Below are positions 1 through 10,153 of a stretch of 64,000 bases of DNA, one piece after another. Numbering within the stretch: the first letter of the stretch is position 1; each line of letters begins with the position of its first letter. Source of the DNA: Heloderma charlesbogerti (Eukaryota; Chordata; Lepidosauria; Squamata; Helodermatidae); NCBI GenBank assembly GCA_026122225.1, contig JANEZZ010002707.1:124001-188000 (forward strand). The letters are read 5' to 3'. The notes under the pieces are model-generated. The model searched no databases. It worked only from the letters and a program-made list of their open reading frames with translations, and was not told where the DNA came from. The position numbers and the translations under genes were made by a program.

Positions 1-199
1 ACTGGGCTGGAAACCCTGTGTTCATCTCATAATGTGTACTTCCGTCCTTGATGACTTTAAAGACCACTTCTTGTGTTCTGATTTTTCACTTACAATTAGG
101 ATCCCTAGGGTTGGTGTTGATGTCACCAGATAGCGATGGCAGCTTAAATTGAGTGCTTGATGTAAACTGAAGAATAGCAGCCAATAAGACATTCAGGTA

Positions 200-1330
200 G
201 GGCATGTGGCAGGAATCCACTTAGCTGTGCCAAAGGGATTTAAAATTGTATTTCGGACTGCAGGAAGTTTGGGGCTGTCAGATGATAGTGACACACCAAA
301 CATGTTGCCCAAGCTAGCTAGGTTTTTAAGGAATGAGGTTGCAGAGGCCAAGACAGCTCTACTCAGTGAAACCCCAGAACTACTAAAACCTCTCTATAAA
401 GAGTTAAAGAGAGAGTGAGTGACAGCAATTAAGCCACTAGAGAGTGTCAACTTGGACGTATTGGCAAAGTGGACAGATATTGCAGGGACAAATGGTGAAG
501 CATTAGATCTAAGCATCAAGAACCAATGTAAGCTAGAGGTTTTCCAAAACACTAGAATGCAAGCACAGCTAGAAGACCTCAAAAATGGCAGCCACCATAT
601 GACCCTGAGGTTATGCAGTATCGTGGGATCTGAAGAAGGGCATAACATGATTGATTACCTAGTTTGCTGGGTTTGCCATATTTTTGGATCACAGCCACAG
701 ACGTTGACCATGTCCATGGACCAAGCTGTGAAAATTATCCCTGGGCTCTACCAAGCCTCTTAGGACCTGATTAGAACCAATGGTTACTGGTTGTCAAACA
801 ATAGAGTAGAGTAATGAAACAAGGCTGCCCACATTCACTGCTGCGGTTTGCAGTCTTGGCTGAACCACTGGTGAAAGCTTGTGTAGCAATCCCAAAAATT
901 CAGGGCATTACACTCAGTGGGGTACAGCACGCTATAGGACTATTCGCAGGTGACATAGTCCTGCTGTTATACAACCCAGTAAATGCTATTCCAGAGATAA
1001 TGTTAGATTGTATGATTTGACTTTGTAGTGGGCTTGCAAATCAACTCTCGAAGTCAGAAGTGCTGTTGCTAGACATTGAACCAGAACCCCAGTAAATAAT
1101 TAAAGCCCTCTCAGGGCTATTCATCTGCCTCAAATCCATTAAACACCTTCGCTTGCAACCCCACCCCCACCCCCACTTGACCTATTTGAAAAAAACCTAA
1201 ACTACAGTCCAGTATTGTGCCAAATATGACAGGATCTTAAGCAATAGTAGAAAATCAACATCTTGGCTGGGCCGGATTGCATCAGTTAAATGTCCGTTGT
1301 AGCCAAAAGAACACCCCATTTTTATTCCAG
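200..1330 (+). mobile_element. Decayed L1-like LINE, ORF1 remnant joined to ORF2 RT remnant
   Basis: Read on the + strand, 560-750 translates to an ORF1-like stretch (QLEDLKNGSHH followed by LRLCSIVGSEEGHN), resembling the coiled-coil/RRM junction of L1- and Tx1-type ORF1 proteins. From about 814 the frame reads KQGCPHSLLRFAVLAEPL and then LFAGDIVLLLYNP, which matches the L1-type reverse transcriptase QGCPLSP block and a degraded FADD block. Near 1255 SWLGRIASVK matches the usual LGRI motif further downstream. Stops and frameshifts occur throughout. ORF1 and the RT are far too close together, so the endonuclease and early RT are deleted. Ancient and non-functional; the outer limits are approximate. 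Confidence 0.6.
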
Positions 1331-1524
1331 ATGCTGCTAATTGCCATATCACCTAAGAGCCTTGCAACAGATGTTTAATTTAGGTATGGAGGGAAGCAAT
1401 GTAGGCTCAGTTGTAAGTTTATGTACAAAGTAGTACACTATGTCAGACATCTGAAGATATTGCAAAGTGTTTCGACTTTGCCAGCTTCTCTCCCTTATAC
1501 AAAATGAGAAGTTGGGAGTGAACA

Positions 1525-2068
1525 TTGAACTCTCACAGGGTCATCCTGTTTTCTCCAAATGGCCCAAAAAGGACCTCAGGAAAATCAGCAGACTGTTGGG
1601 AAGGGGTCCATGGACACATTTGGAACTCTGAGATATTGTCACGGGCACCACAAAATTGGGAAAAATTGGAAGACCCTCCCCCATGCAGTTTGGGAGGCAG
1701 AAAATATGGCATGTTTCAAATGGCTCCTGAAAACACATTAGTTCACCTCAGCTTTCCCCAGCTTGTAATTAAATTAATGCTGCTGCTCCATCTTATTACT
1801 CCTTGTATTGCTCTTATTGTCACTGGAATTTGTTTTAATATTATATTTTAAATGTGATTTTAATATTTATATGTGAACCTCGGCTTTCCCCAGCTTGTAA
1901 TTAAATTAATGCTGCTGCTCCATCTTATTACTCCTTGTATTGCTCTTATTGTCACTGGAATTTGTTTTAATATTATATTTTAAATGTGATTTTAATATTT
2001 ATATGTGAACTGCTTAGGGATTTTACTGTATTTAGTGGTATATAAATATCAGAAATAAATAAAATAAA
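1525..2068 (+). mobile_element. 3' end of an L2-type LINE
   Basis: Near 1717-1755 the + strand encodes the end of an L2-like ORF2 (WLLKTH, a stop, then FTSAF), followed by the AT-rich 3' UTR and the tail TGGTATATAAATATCAG with A-rich AATAAATAAAATAAAA at 2052-2068. This is the standard layout of squamate L2/CR1-group 3' ends. The copy is 5'-truncated and carries an internal tandem duplication (1745-2008). Confidence 0.6.
1745..2008 (+). repeat. 132-bp tandem duplication, two copies
   Basis: The stretch starting ACCTC-GCTTTCCCCAGC at 1745 recurs at 1877 with an exact period of 132 bp and only an A/G change seen near the start. The duplicated block is the L2 3' UTR. Confidence 0.9.
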
Positions 2069-2126
2069 ATGGCTGTCATGGGATCATTGCTATCCAAAGA
2101 AGGCTGCTATGCTACACACAGACCCA

Positions 2127-2144
2127 GATCTCTCTCTGTCTCTG

Positions 2145-2192
<48 letters not shown>

Positions 2193-2420
2193 GGGGTGGG
2201 GGGTGGGGGGGAACTAGAAAGAGGGGCAGAAACTATTCAGACCCAGAGAGAAGGGACACACACACATGTGTGTGTGTGTAAGACAGAGACAGACCCAGAC
2301 AGGAGGGGGAAGCCACAGATGTACAGACCAAAGCGAGGAGGGCACACAGACACACCGACCTAAAGATGGGGGAAACCACAAACACACAGACCCACAGAGG
2401 GTGGAGACAGAGAAAGAAAG
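2127..2420. repeat. Simple-repeat cluster (TC)n, (CA)n and degenerate CACAGACC units
   Basis: A (TC)n run at about 2131-2176 passes into (CA)n at 2176-2192, then a G-rich spacer, another CA/TG run (2258-2280) and a degenerate minisatellite of ACACAGACC-like units to about 2400. Open frames here are low-complexity artefacts. Confidence 0.85.
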
Positions 2421-4062
2421 AAAACATACTCTCCCTGTTCCCGACTCCCAATACCATTTTCTGTCTGCCTTTTAGAGCAATTTTACAGGGTGCTTTCTGT
2501 CCTGGTTGCTCCGTTTTCTGCTTGACTGCTCACCTCAATCTGGAAAAGTATGTAGAGTTGAGAAAGACAGTAGGAGAAGAGCATCACTCTTCTCACTTCC
2601 ACTTTCACCTCTATGTACTTTTCAAGGCTCAGATCACTGCCTTTTGACTTCTGAAGAGTGGCAGAAGGTAGTGCAATGGGAAGAGTACAAAAGCTTCATG
2701 GGCATCTGGAGCGGTGTTCATGGGTGCTCCTGCACTGTGGATGCCATGTTGGGGATGCCAGCTTTAGAGCAACTTTGGCAATTTGGAAGATTTGGTATAG
2801 AAACCACCATTGCAAAGAGCCATCAGGGTCTTATCAATATTGTTAGATCCTATCATGTTTTTAAGTTTAGTAGAAAACTATATATTTTCCTTGTCATAGA
2901 AAATTATGAAAGTGATGCTGCCATTAACTACATTTTAGCTGAATGAATAATAACACATTTCTGGGGGGTGAGGGGAAACAAGTATGATCCCCGAGGTCAC
3001 TCCCTTGAGTGAAACAATAATGTCTTCTTGTGGGAATGACTGTTGAGCTGTGGAAAATGGTCCAAGAACAGAGAATGCAATATAAAATACTACATATAAA
3101 ATAAAGTGGCCTAGTTCTTGCTTCAGATTTAATTCACTTTTGTTTTTGCTTTTTGTTTCATGGAAAAGAAATATTTTTCCCAGATTGCCAAAGGAGAGGG
3201 ATTAAGATAGCTTTGGATCTTTTATATGGGCATGACCCCATGACAAAGAGCACCATGCAGGAACCTACAATAGAGAAATGTGTTACCAGACTCAGAGTTG
3301 TTCTGTGAGAACTTGGAATTTCCAGGGTGTAAAAAATGGGGCCTCCTCTTCTTCCTCTAAAAGAACACCAACACGTCACCTTGTTTTATTTCTCCATATT
3401 AGGCAGAGTGAAACTATCCCAGTGGCTATGCCTAATTTAACAGAAGAGAACGCTTCTATAATATAAACATGTATCTACTTAAGCTGAACAGCTTGAAGCT
3501 ATCAGTCAGATCAGAATTCAGCTTCTGGGCCTGATTACTCTCTTGATCACATCATGAGCTGATTGTGGAACTTAATTTTGTCCCTTTGTATCTGCCTTTG
3601 GCCTGGCTCCAACATATATAACAGGCCACCTTTTTTCCTCATCCCTGTTGTAATTCCCAAGACCACTGGCAGCACCCTTTTTAGTGATGACTTCTGTGCA
3701 CTGTTGGGATGTCACTTCACATCCATGCTTGGTGACTGATCTGCAACTGGAGATATATCCAGGCCTGAGCAATTTCAGAAGTGGTTTTGTAAAACTTTTT
3801 ATTGGTATGAATTTGAGCAGGCAAAACTAAAGTCTGTTTGATTTAGCTTGTGCAGGTGTAGAGATTTATATATGTGTAGATGTTTCAACTAGTTACCAAC
3901 CTCACGTCTTTGGGCCAAATACAAATAATTTGTTTAATGTTTTTCTTTTAATAAATGGGTGACAGTGTTGCAATCAGATGTGGTTTGCTGTCCAGGTAGG
4001 ATTCTGGTTTCGATTGATGCTGAGCCCATTTTGATTGGTGCCCCTTTCTTTGCCTTTGGCAG
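2421..4062. other. ABTB1 intron, no gene or clear repeat seen
   Basis: Unique-looking intron sequence. No exon of ABTB1 upstream of 4063 was recognised in the window; the preceding exon must lie to the left. The last bases before 4063 (TTTCTTTGCCTTTGGCAG) are a good polypyrimidine tract and acceptor. Confidence 0.5.
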
Positions 4063-4263
4063 CTTTCTCCTGAGAATGCCTATGAAGTGCTGTGTGTCGC
4101 AGACATGTACCTGTTACCGGGGCTCAAACGTCTGTGTGGAAGAACTTTGGCCCAAGTTCTTGATGAGGACAGTGTGGTCAGCATCTGGAAGATTGCAAAG
4201 CTGTTCCAGCTGACCCGGCTGGAGGACCAGTGCACGGAATACATGGCAAAGATCATTGAGAAG
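4063..4263 (+). CDS. ABTB1: ABTB1, penultimate coding exon (end of BTB domain 2, start of BACK-like region)
   Basis: ABTB1 (BPOZ) is a cytosolic protein with N-terminal ankyrin repeats and two BTB domains, described as a cullin-3 type adaptor and growth-control protein. This exon is exactly 67 codons, phase 0 at both ends, from CTT at 4063 (acceptor GGCAG) to AAG at 4263 (donor GTAAGG). It reads LSPENAYEVLCVADMYLLPG, then KRLCGRTLAQ and TRLEDQCTEYMAKIIEK, nearly identical to the mammalian protein as I recall it. It covers the end of the second BTB fold and the helices after it, about residues 344-410 of a 478-residue human protein. Earlier exons lie outside the window on the left. The next exon follows after a 5.7-kb intron bearing two antisense Bov-B insertions. 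The identification is very secure; the exact human numbering is from memory. Confidence 0.96.
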
Positions 4264-4610
4264 GTAAGGGGCGAAACCTTCCCAAGTTATGGGTTGCATC
4301 TGGCAGCCAACAAATAGTTAGTGTTTAATAAACAAAGGTCTTTAAACCTGATAGGCAGTTGCCTGTATTTTCAAGAATTGGATATTATGATCACTACGAA
4401 GAGTGAGCTTGCAGAATAGCAGCGGATGTTGAGGAGCGAGATGGAGGGCTACTTCCCATGTTACAGTGAAAGATGTTAAATCTCTCCTACAGCCTTCTCC
4501 TTCAACTTTGTTGGTACAGTTATTATGTGCAACTAGCTTTGGGATAAGTAATGACGTCTGCAGGTCACAGACCTCCCTCTGAGCTAGGCATCACACATGA
4601 CATTGGTGAT

Positions 4611-4775
4611 TTTCATTCATTCATTCATTCCATTTATATCTTTTATCCTTTTGCAAGGAACCCAAGGCAACTCACATAGTTCTCCTCCCCTTTACTCAAT
4701 TCTCACAAAAAAAGGTAGGTTAGACTGAGAGTCAGTGAGGTAGGTTAGACTGAGAGTCAGTGAGCTTCATGGACT
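4611..4775 (-). repeat. L2/CR1-group 3' fragment with 25-bp tandem duplication
   Basis: (CATT)n, then CCATTTATATCTTTTATCC and AAGGCAACTCACATAG, is the antisense form of the common squamate LINE tail. Within it, GGTAGGTTAGACTGAGAG occurs twice with a 25-bp period (about 4714-4763). Confidence 0.5.
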
Positions 4776-4789
4776 GGCAGCAACCATAT

Positions 4790-5045
4790 TACACTGGTCT
4801 GGTTGAGAATTTATATAGCCTAGTGGCTAAGATTGTGAGCAAGTCCCTTGTTTTACATCTCATCTTAGCCATAAAGTCACTAGTTGGCCCTGGACAAGCC
4901 ACTATTTTCTTGGCCTCAAGCCTCCCCCCAACCTCCCCCCAAAACCAGTAACATGGGAATTAATGTCATCCTAATTTACAGGGCTGCTGTACTAGAAGAA
5001 TGTATGTAGTATTTTGGACATTTAAAATATGCAGTATAAATACTG
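4790..5045 (+). mobile_element. MIR/CORE-like or Sauria-type SINE, degenerate
   Basis: A tRNA box A-like TAGCCTAGTGGCTAAGA (4817-4833) is followed by CCTGGACAAGCCACT, a C-rich section and AATTTACAGGGCTGCTGT, the order seen in tRNA-headed CORE-type SINEs. Strongly diverged. Confidence 0.45.
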
Positions 5046-5897
5046 AGTGTGGCTATTACTTGTGAAGTGATGGGTCTAGCTCAAACAAGTCTGAGACCTC
5101 CAGTGTTCTGTGAATCATTTGACTGTGTCTAAGCTAATTGTTTGGTTAATTTACCTCTATTATTTATAGCACCAAATTCAGTCTTCTGCTTTGCCATTTG
5201 ACAAATGACTGTGTGGCTTTCATGAAGGAACATTAGCCTAATTATTAATATAAACCATAACTTCCTATACCGAATTTTGGTTACAAGGCTCAGTTCAAGT
5301 TACGACCTTGTGGGGTGGAGGGGTTGAAAGACGTTTTTACGGTAGGATGAATTACTACATGCAGACCTAGGTCATGTACAGAGCACATACATCCTGCTGC
5401 CTTAACCTTGAGTGATTTTATGCTGTATCCCTGAGAGACCCTTATGCAGGGAGGTATTTAAATCACCCTGACTAAACTGGTGCAGAAATTGAATTCCAAA
5501 TTGTGCTTTAAACAGCCAGTATATTTTAATACCAGTATTTGTCCCAAGGCACGTGCAAAATGGACTTGCTTTTCATTTCACATTTGACCGCTTGTAGTAT
5601 GGAACAGACACATGTGGCAGGCACAATCTTGCCTCTGCAAAGTGTTCTGGAGCCCAGGCAGTTCACTGATTTTTTTAATAAATGGCTCTAATTAGCACTC
5701 CACATGAGTTGCAACATTCTTAACAGGCTTTGAGAGAGGTGTGAAATTCTTCCCTGCCTGTGAAAACACACTGAAGAAAATAATTTCTTAATAGTTCCTC
5801 TTACACAAAAGTTCCTCTTCTACTGTTTTCAGTAGGGACAAGCACAGTTTCATTGGCTTGTCATAGGCCTGAAACTGGTTCTCACTGGTGATCCCTC

Positions 5898-7960
5898 TGT
5901 TGTTGCTGTTCAGTCGTTAAGTCATGTCCGACTCTTCGTGACCTCATGGACCATAGCATGCCAGGCCTTCCTGTCCTGCGCTATCTCCGGGAGTGTGCTC
6001 AAGTTCATATTCATTGCATCGGTGATGCTATCTAGCCATCTCATCCTCTGCTGTCCCCTTCTCCTTTTGCCTTCAATCTTTCCCAGCATCAGGGTCTTTT
6101 CCAGGGAGTTTTCTCTTCGCATTAGGTGGCCAAAATATTTGGACTTCAGCTTCAGTATCTGTCATTCCAATGAGCAGTCGGGGTTGATTTCCTTTAGGAT
6201 TGACTGATTTGACCTCTTTGCAGTCCAGGGGACTCGTAAGAGTCTTCTCCAGCACCACAGTTCAAAAGCATCAATTCTTCGGCGCTCAGCCTTCCTTATA
6301 GTCCAGCTCTCACAGCCATATGTTGCTACTGGGAAAACCATAGCTTTGATTATACGAGCCTTGGTCGGCAAGGTGATGTATCTGCTTCTTATTATGCTGT
6401 CTAGGTTTGCCATAGCTTTCCTCCAGAGGAGCAAGCATCTTTTAATTTCATGGCTACGGTCACCGTCTGCTGTGATCTTGGAGCCCAAGAAAATAAAATC
6501 TGTCACTGCTTCCATTTTTTCCCCTTCTAGATGCCAGGAAGTGATGGGGCCAGATGCCATGATCTTCATTTTTTTAATGTTGAGTTTCAAACCAGCTTTT
6601 GCACTCTCCACTTTCACCCTCCACAAGAGGCTCTTTAGATCCTCTTCGCTTTCTGCCATCAGGGTGGTATCATCTGCATATCTGAGGTTGTTGATAATTC
6701 TCCCGGCAATCTTAATTCCGACCTGTGATTCATCCAACCCGGTGTTTCTCATGACGTACTCTGCATATAAATTAAATAAGCAGGGTGACAATATGCAGCC
6801 TTGTACTCCTTTCCCAATTTTGAACCAATCGGTTGTTCCATGTCCGGTTCTCACTGTTGCTTCTTGACCCTCGTACAGGTTTCTCAGGAGACAGATAAGG
6901 TGGTCTGGTACTCCCATCTCCTTACGAATTTGCCACAGTTTGTTGTGATCCACACAATCAAAGGCTTTAGCGTAGTCAATGAAGCAGAAATAGACGTTTT
7001 TCTGGAATTCTCTTGCTTTCTCCATGATCCAGCGAATGTTGGCGATTTGATCTCTAGTTCCTCTACCTCTATTAGCCTTTGTCCTGCTTCATTTTGTACA
7101 CCAAGGCCATGCTTGCCTGTTATCCTGGTTATTTCTTGACTTCCTGCTTTAGCATTCCAATCCCCTATGATGAAGAGGACATCTTTTTTTGGTGTTAGTT
7201 CTAGAAGGTCTCGTAGGTCTTCATAGAATCGATCAACCTCAGTTTCTTCGGCCTCAGTGATTGGGACATAGACTTGAATTACTGTGATGTTGAATCGTTT
7301 GCCTTGGATTCATACTGAGATCATTCTATCATTTTTGAGATTGTACCCCAGTACTGCTTTTCCCACCCTTTTGTTGACTGTGAGTGCTACTCCATTTCTT
7401 CTAAGGGATTCTTGCCCATAGTAGTAGATATGGTCACCTGAATTAAATTCGCCCATGCTTGTCCATTTTAGTTCGCTGATTCCCAAGATGTCGATGTTCA
7501 ATCTTGCCATCTCATGTTTGACCACCTCCAGCTTACCTTGATTCATTGATCTGACATTCCAGGTTCCTAAACAATATTGTTCTTTGCAGCATCAGACTTT
7601 CTTTTCACCACCAGACACATCCACAGCTGAGTATCCTTTCGGCTTTGGCCCAGCCACTCTTCAGTCTTTCTGGCGCTACTTGGAAATTCCCTCTGCTCTT
7701 CCCCAGTAGCATATTGGACACCTTCCGACCTGAGGGGTTCATCTTCCGGCGTCATATCTTTTAACCTTGTGATACGTTCCATGGGGTTTTCTTGGCAAGA
7801 ATCCTGGAGTGGGTTGCCATTTCCTTCTCCAGTGGACCACATTTTGTCAGAACTCTCCGCTGTGACCTATCTGTCTTGGGTGGCCCTGCATGGCATAGCT
7901 TATGGCTTCACTGAGTTACGCAAGCCCCTTTGCTGCAACAAGGCAGTGATCCATGAAGGT
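5898..7960 (-). mobile_element. Bov-B LINE copy 1 (internally deleted)
   Basis: RTE-clade Bov-B retrotransposon, antisense to ABTB1. On the - strand, about 7960-7840 is the Bov-B 5' leader. 7842-7567 and 7546-7310 encode N-terminal/endonuclease pieces (VVKHEMARLNIDILGISELK). 7025-6162 encodes reverse transcriptase with FIDYAKAFDCVDHNKLW and the catalytic LRYADDT. 6122-5922 gives the conserved C-terminal RRRRGQQRMRWLD block. The 3' end is the typical GTCCGACT...AACAGCAACAACA at about 5950-5898. Endonuclease and RT are joined near 7060-7080 with the linker missing. Codon losses (GKGVQGC for GKGVRQGC) and frameshifts show it is dead. Confidence 0.93.
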
Positions 7961-8287
7961 GAAAGCCTGCCACTTAACCTCACAATTGTTGAGAATTCTG
8001 AGAGACATCCTTCTTTTGTTACACCTTAGTCCTGCTAGTACAAAAGAAGCCATCAACAGTAGGTATTCGTTGAAGAATTTGTACTGGAATCTTGAAACAT
8101 GGGACAGCGGCAAGTTTGTTATGGCCTTGGGTGGGTCTCTTAATTTATCTGTTCTCTTGTGCCTGCAAAAAAGATTGTTATAAAGACCTATTCTTGTCTC
8201 ACAGGGATATTATGGAAAGCTTTTTTTTAAAGTTGCATTAGTATCCACAAAGGAAATAGGCTAGTGAAATAGTAGATGGTAGCTCCC

Positions 8288-9353
8288 TTGTTGTTCAGTC
8301 GTTCAGTCGTGTCCGACTCTTCGTGACCCCATAGCACGCCAGGCCTTCCTGTCCTGTGTTCTCTCCCGGAGCGTGCTCAAGTTCATATTCATTGCATCCG
8401 TGATGCTATCTAGCCATCTCATCCTCTGCCGTCCCCTTCTCCTTTTGCCTTCAGTCTTTCCCAGCATCAGGGTCTTTTCCAGGGAGTTTTCTCTTCGCAT
8501 TAGGTGGCCAAAATACTGGAGCTTCAGCTTCATTATCTGTCCTTCCAATGAGCACTCAGGGTTGATTTCCTTTAGGATGGACTGATTTGACCTCCTTGCA
8601 GTCCAGGGGACTCGTAAGAGTCTTCTCCAGCACCACAGTTCGAAAGCATCACTTCTTCGGCGCTCAGCCTTCCTTATAGTCCAGCTCTCACAGCCATACA
8701 TTACTACTGGGAAAAGCATAGCTTTGATTAGACGGACCTTTGTCGGCAAGGTGATGTCTCTACTTCTTACTATGCTGTCTAGGTTGGCCATAGCTTTCCT
8801 CCCCAGGAGCAAGCGTCTTTTAATTTCATGGCTACAGTCACCGTCTGCGGTGATCTTGGAGCCCAAGAAAGTAAAATCTGTCACTGCTTCCATTTCTTCC
8901 CCTTCTATATGCCAGGAAGTGATAGGGCCAGATGCCATGATCTTAGTTTTTTTAATGTTGAGTTTCAAACCAGCTTTTGCACTCTCCTCTTTCACCCTCA
9001 ACAAGAGGCTCTTGAGATCCTCTTCGCTTTCTGCCATTAGGGTGGTATTGTCTGCATATCGGAGGTTGTTGATAATTCTCCCGGCAATCTTAATTCCAAC
9101 CTCTGATTCATCCAACCCGGCATTTCTCATGATGTACTCTGCATATAAGTTAAATAAGCAGGGTGACAATATGCAGCCTTGTCGTACTCCTTTCCCAATT
9201 TTGAACCACTCGGTTGTTCCATGTGTGGTTCTTACTGTTGCTTCTTGACCCTCGTACAGGTTTCTCAGGAGACAGGTAAGGTGGTCTGGTACTCCCATCT
9301 CTTTAAGAATTTGCCACAGTTTGTTGTGATCCACACAATCAAAGGCTTTAGCG
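8288..9353 (-). mobile_element. Bov-B LINE copy 2 (5'-truncated, long open frame)
   Basis: 5'-truncated Bov-B on the - strand. One frame stays open for 352 codons (9361-8303), from AKAFDCVDHNKLWQILKEMG through QGCILSPCLFNLYAEYIM to the C-terminal RRRRGRQRMRWLD. The RT catalytic motif reads YADNT in place of YADDT, so it would be inactive. Similarity to copy 1 ends at AAAGGCTTTAGCG (9353). No clear target duplication found. The lack of stops suggests a young insertion. Confidence 0.93.
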
Positions 9354-9946
9354 CTAATCAAATGGGTGAGAAATTATTGCTAAAACATGACTTTTTGCAT
9401 TACTTTATGTTGAATAAAGTTTGCTACTCTGTCAAATACTCTGGTAAATGATGGAATGGAGGGGGGGCTGCTTTGTACAGAGCAGCTTCAATAATGGGGT
9501 GAGGGTCATGGCTGGCTTTTTCCCATGTGGAACGCCTTTTCATGGCAAGCATGTAAGGAATGTTTCAAGGAGTTATGTCCTATTTTTACAGCAAAGTTGC
9601 AGCCCAGACATAAGACTAAATTTTAAAGATTCATTTTAAAGATTACATGGCTTTCTTGTCTGCTTGTTCCTCATCAAGTGGAACTGAATTAGATTTTCTT
9701 GTGGAAAAGCTGACCTTTGGTGTATGGTGTTTGTTCTTTTTCCCCTATTCTGCAATTTAATATTTTATTTTAAATGTGCATCTTTGGGGGATAGTTCATG
9801 CCCATATGGTGCAGAATTACATACTCTGACTCAGAATTATTTCTCGACTGCTACTGCTGCTGTTTAAAATGTAGATGAAAACTGTATGCTTAGGGACTCT
9901 CCTATGTTTATCAGTCTGCTAGTTCTTTTACCTCTCGCCTCTACAG

Positions 9947-10153
9947 CTAGTGGAGCTTGAGGAGTTTGCAGCGGCAGTGAAGGAGAACGCCGAGGCAGTG
10001 GAGGAACGGCAGGAGACAGACTCCATTCCTCTTGTTGATGACATCCGTTTCCACATTACCAGCAACGTACAAACATACAGTGCCATTGAAGAGGCTAACC
10101 AAAAACTGGAAGCTCTGGATAATCTTCTGGCCAGTATAGGACTTGAATGCTAA
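9947..10153 (+). CDS. ABTB1: ABTB1, last coding exon
   Basis: The acceptor CTCTACAG ends at 9946 and the exon opens with CTA GTG GAG in phase 0, continuing directly from AAG at 4263. It encodes 68 residues and TAA (10151-10153): LVELEEFAAAVKENAEAVEE, then RQETDSIPLVDDIRFHI and SIGLEC at the C-terminus, an obvious match to the conserved vertebrate ABTB1 tail. The segment is acidic and helical and ends the BACK-like region; human ends SIGLDC. Together with 4063-4263 it supplies the last 135 residues. There is no frameshift or unusual substitution, consistent with an active gene. The 3' UTR follows at 10154. Confidence 0.97.
   Translation, partial: LVELEEFAAAVKENAEAVEERQETDSIPLVDDIRFHITSNVQTYSAIEEANQKLEALDNLLASIGLEC

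Larger units (their letters stand above)
4264..9946 (+). other. ABTB1: Last ABTB1 intron
   Basis: GT (4264) to AG (9946), 5683 bp. It holds an L2-like tail, a MIR-like SINE and two Bov-B LINE copies, both antisense to the gene. 5046-5897 and 9354-9946 show nothing recognisable. Most of its length is transposon, so the ancestral intron was probably short. Confidence 0.9.

Noticed and set aside
2069..2475. Several frames of 70-90 codons
   Set aside because: Encoded by TC/CA simple repeats.
2506..2946. 146-codon frame with an ATG
   Set aside because: Low-similarity, intronic, no recognised domain, and no splice or promoter support.
1..4062. Search for earlier ABTB1 exons (ankyrin repeats, BTB1)
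   Set aside because: No matching peptide with splice borders found; those exons lie left of the window.
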